64,000 bases of DNA from Vibrio sp. 10N.261.55.A7 (GTDB lineage: Bacteria; Pseudomonadota; Gammaproteobacteria; Enterobacterales; Vibrionaceae), in assembly GCF_002877365.1 (NCBI RefSeq), contig NZ_MCWZ01000293.1, positions 30,812-94,811 of the forward strand. The letters are read 5' to 3'. Under the pieces are notes generated by a model. It was given only the letters and a program-made list of their open reading frames with translations, ran no database searches and was not told the DNA's origin. Position 1 is the first letter of the stretch. Each line of letters opens with the position of its first letter. Below are positions 63,951-64,000 of the stretch, piece by piece. The position numbers were made by a program, and so were the translations under genes.

Positions 63951-64000
63951 AAAGAGGGGGGGTCACCAAGTCAACACCTCTGAACCTGTCACTCAATAAC

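Overview
The window looks like part of a Vibrio chromosome, probably the accessory-rich second one. Reasons: Vibrio-type families (a DUF2860-like outer membrane protein, a DUF3081-like small protein, an ectABC cluster), moderate G+C, and many regulator-plus-exporter or regulator-plus-enzyme units with no ribosomal, replication or cell-division genes. No rRNA, tRNA, insertion sequence, phage block or CRISPR array was seen. Genus is inferred from recalled protein families, not from a search.

Layout. 1-5.3 kb: end of a Bcr/CflA-type drug exporter, an outer membrane protein, a Bor-like lipoprotein, an RstA/RstB-like two-component pair and a ClpP-fold-like lipoprotein. 5.6-8 kb: a MATE exporter overlapping its AraC/GyrI-like regulator. 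8.1-12.7 kb: CIA30 and DUF3081-like pair, solute-binding protein, LysR regulator, CurA-like reductase, YehS-like protein. 13-17.4 kb: a MerR-methyltransferase fusion behind a textbook MerR-type promoter, a second methyltransferase, a hydrolase, an AraC regulator. 17.5-25.2 kb: GH2 beta-mannosidase-like enzyme, 2-oxopentenoate hydratase-like protein, SelO, a LysE/AraC unit and a quinone reductase-like flavoprotein. 25.4-30.8 kb: a sugar-acid operon (SSS symporter, Gfo/Idh/MocA oxidoreductase, ManD-like dehydratase) divergent from a LacI regulator, with three adjacent operator-like boxes. 30.9-33.2 kb: ectABC for ectoine. 33.5-53.2 kb: a LysR/SDS-hydrolase pair, a MocR/EamA pair, two diguanylate cyclases, redox and transport genes, a second AraC/LysE pair, and a YghX-like hydrolase.

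53.5-64 kb is the most coherent block: an ECF sigma factor and its ChrR-type zinc anti-sigma factor, followed on the same strand by a YbgA-like protein, a DNA photolyase, an NTF2-like protein, a short-chain dehydrogenase, a FAD oxidoreductase, DUF1365, a cyclopropane-fatty-acid-synthase-like methyltransferase, DUF2878 and a chalcone-isomerase-like exported protein. Most boundaries overlap or are short. This matches the light/singlet-oxygen response known for RpoE-ChrR in Rhodobacter, with a lipid-modification arm. I found the same promoter-like motif (TGATC[C/G], 16 bases, CGTA) before both the sigma gene and the LON-domain gene upstream of it, which suggests autoregulation and draws the LON-domain gene into the regulon.

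The window has an unusually high regulator density: five LysR, four AraC, one each of MerR, LacI and MocR, a two-component pair and an ECF sigma/anti-sigma pair.
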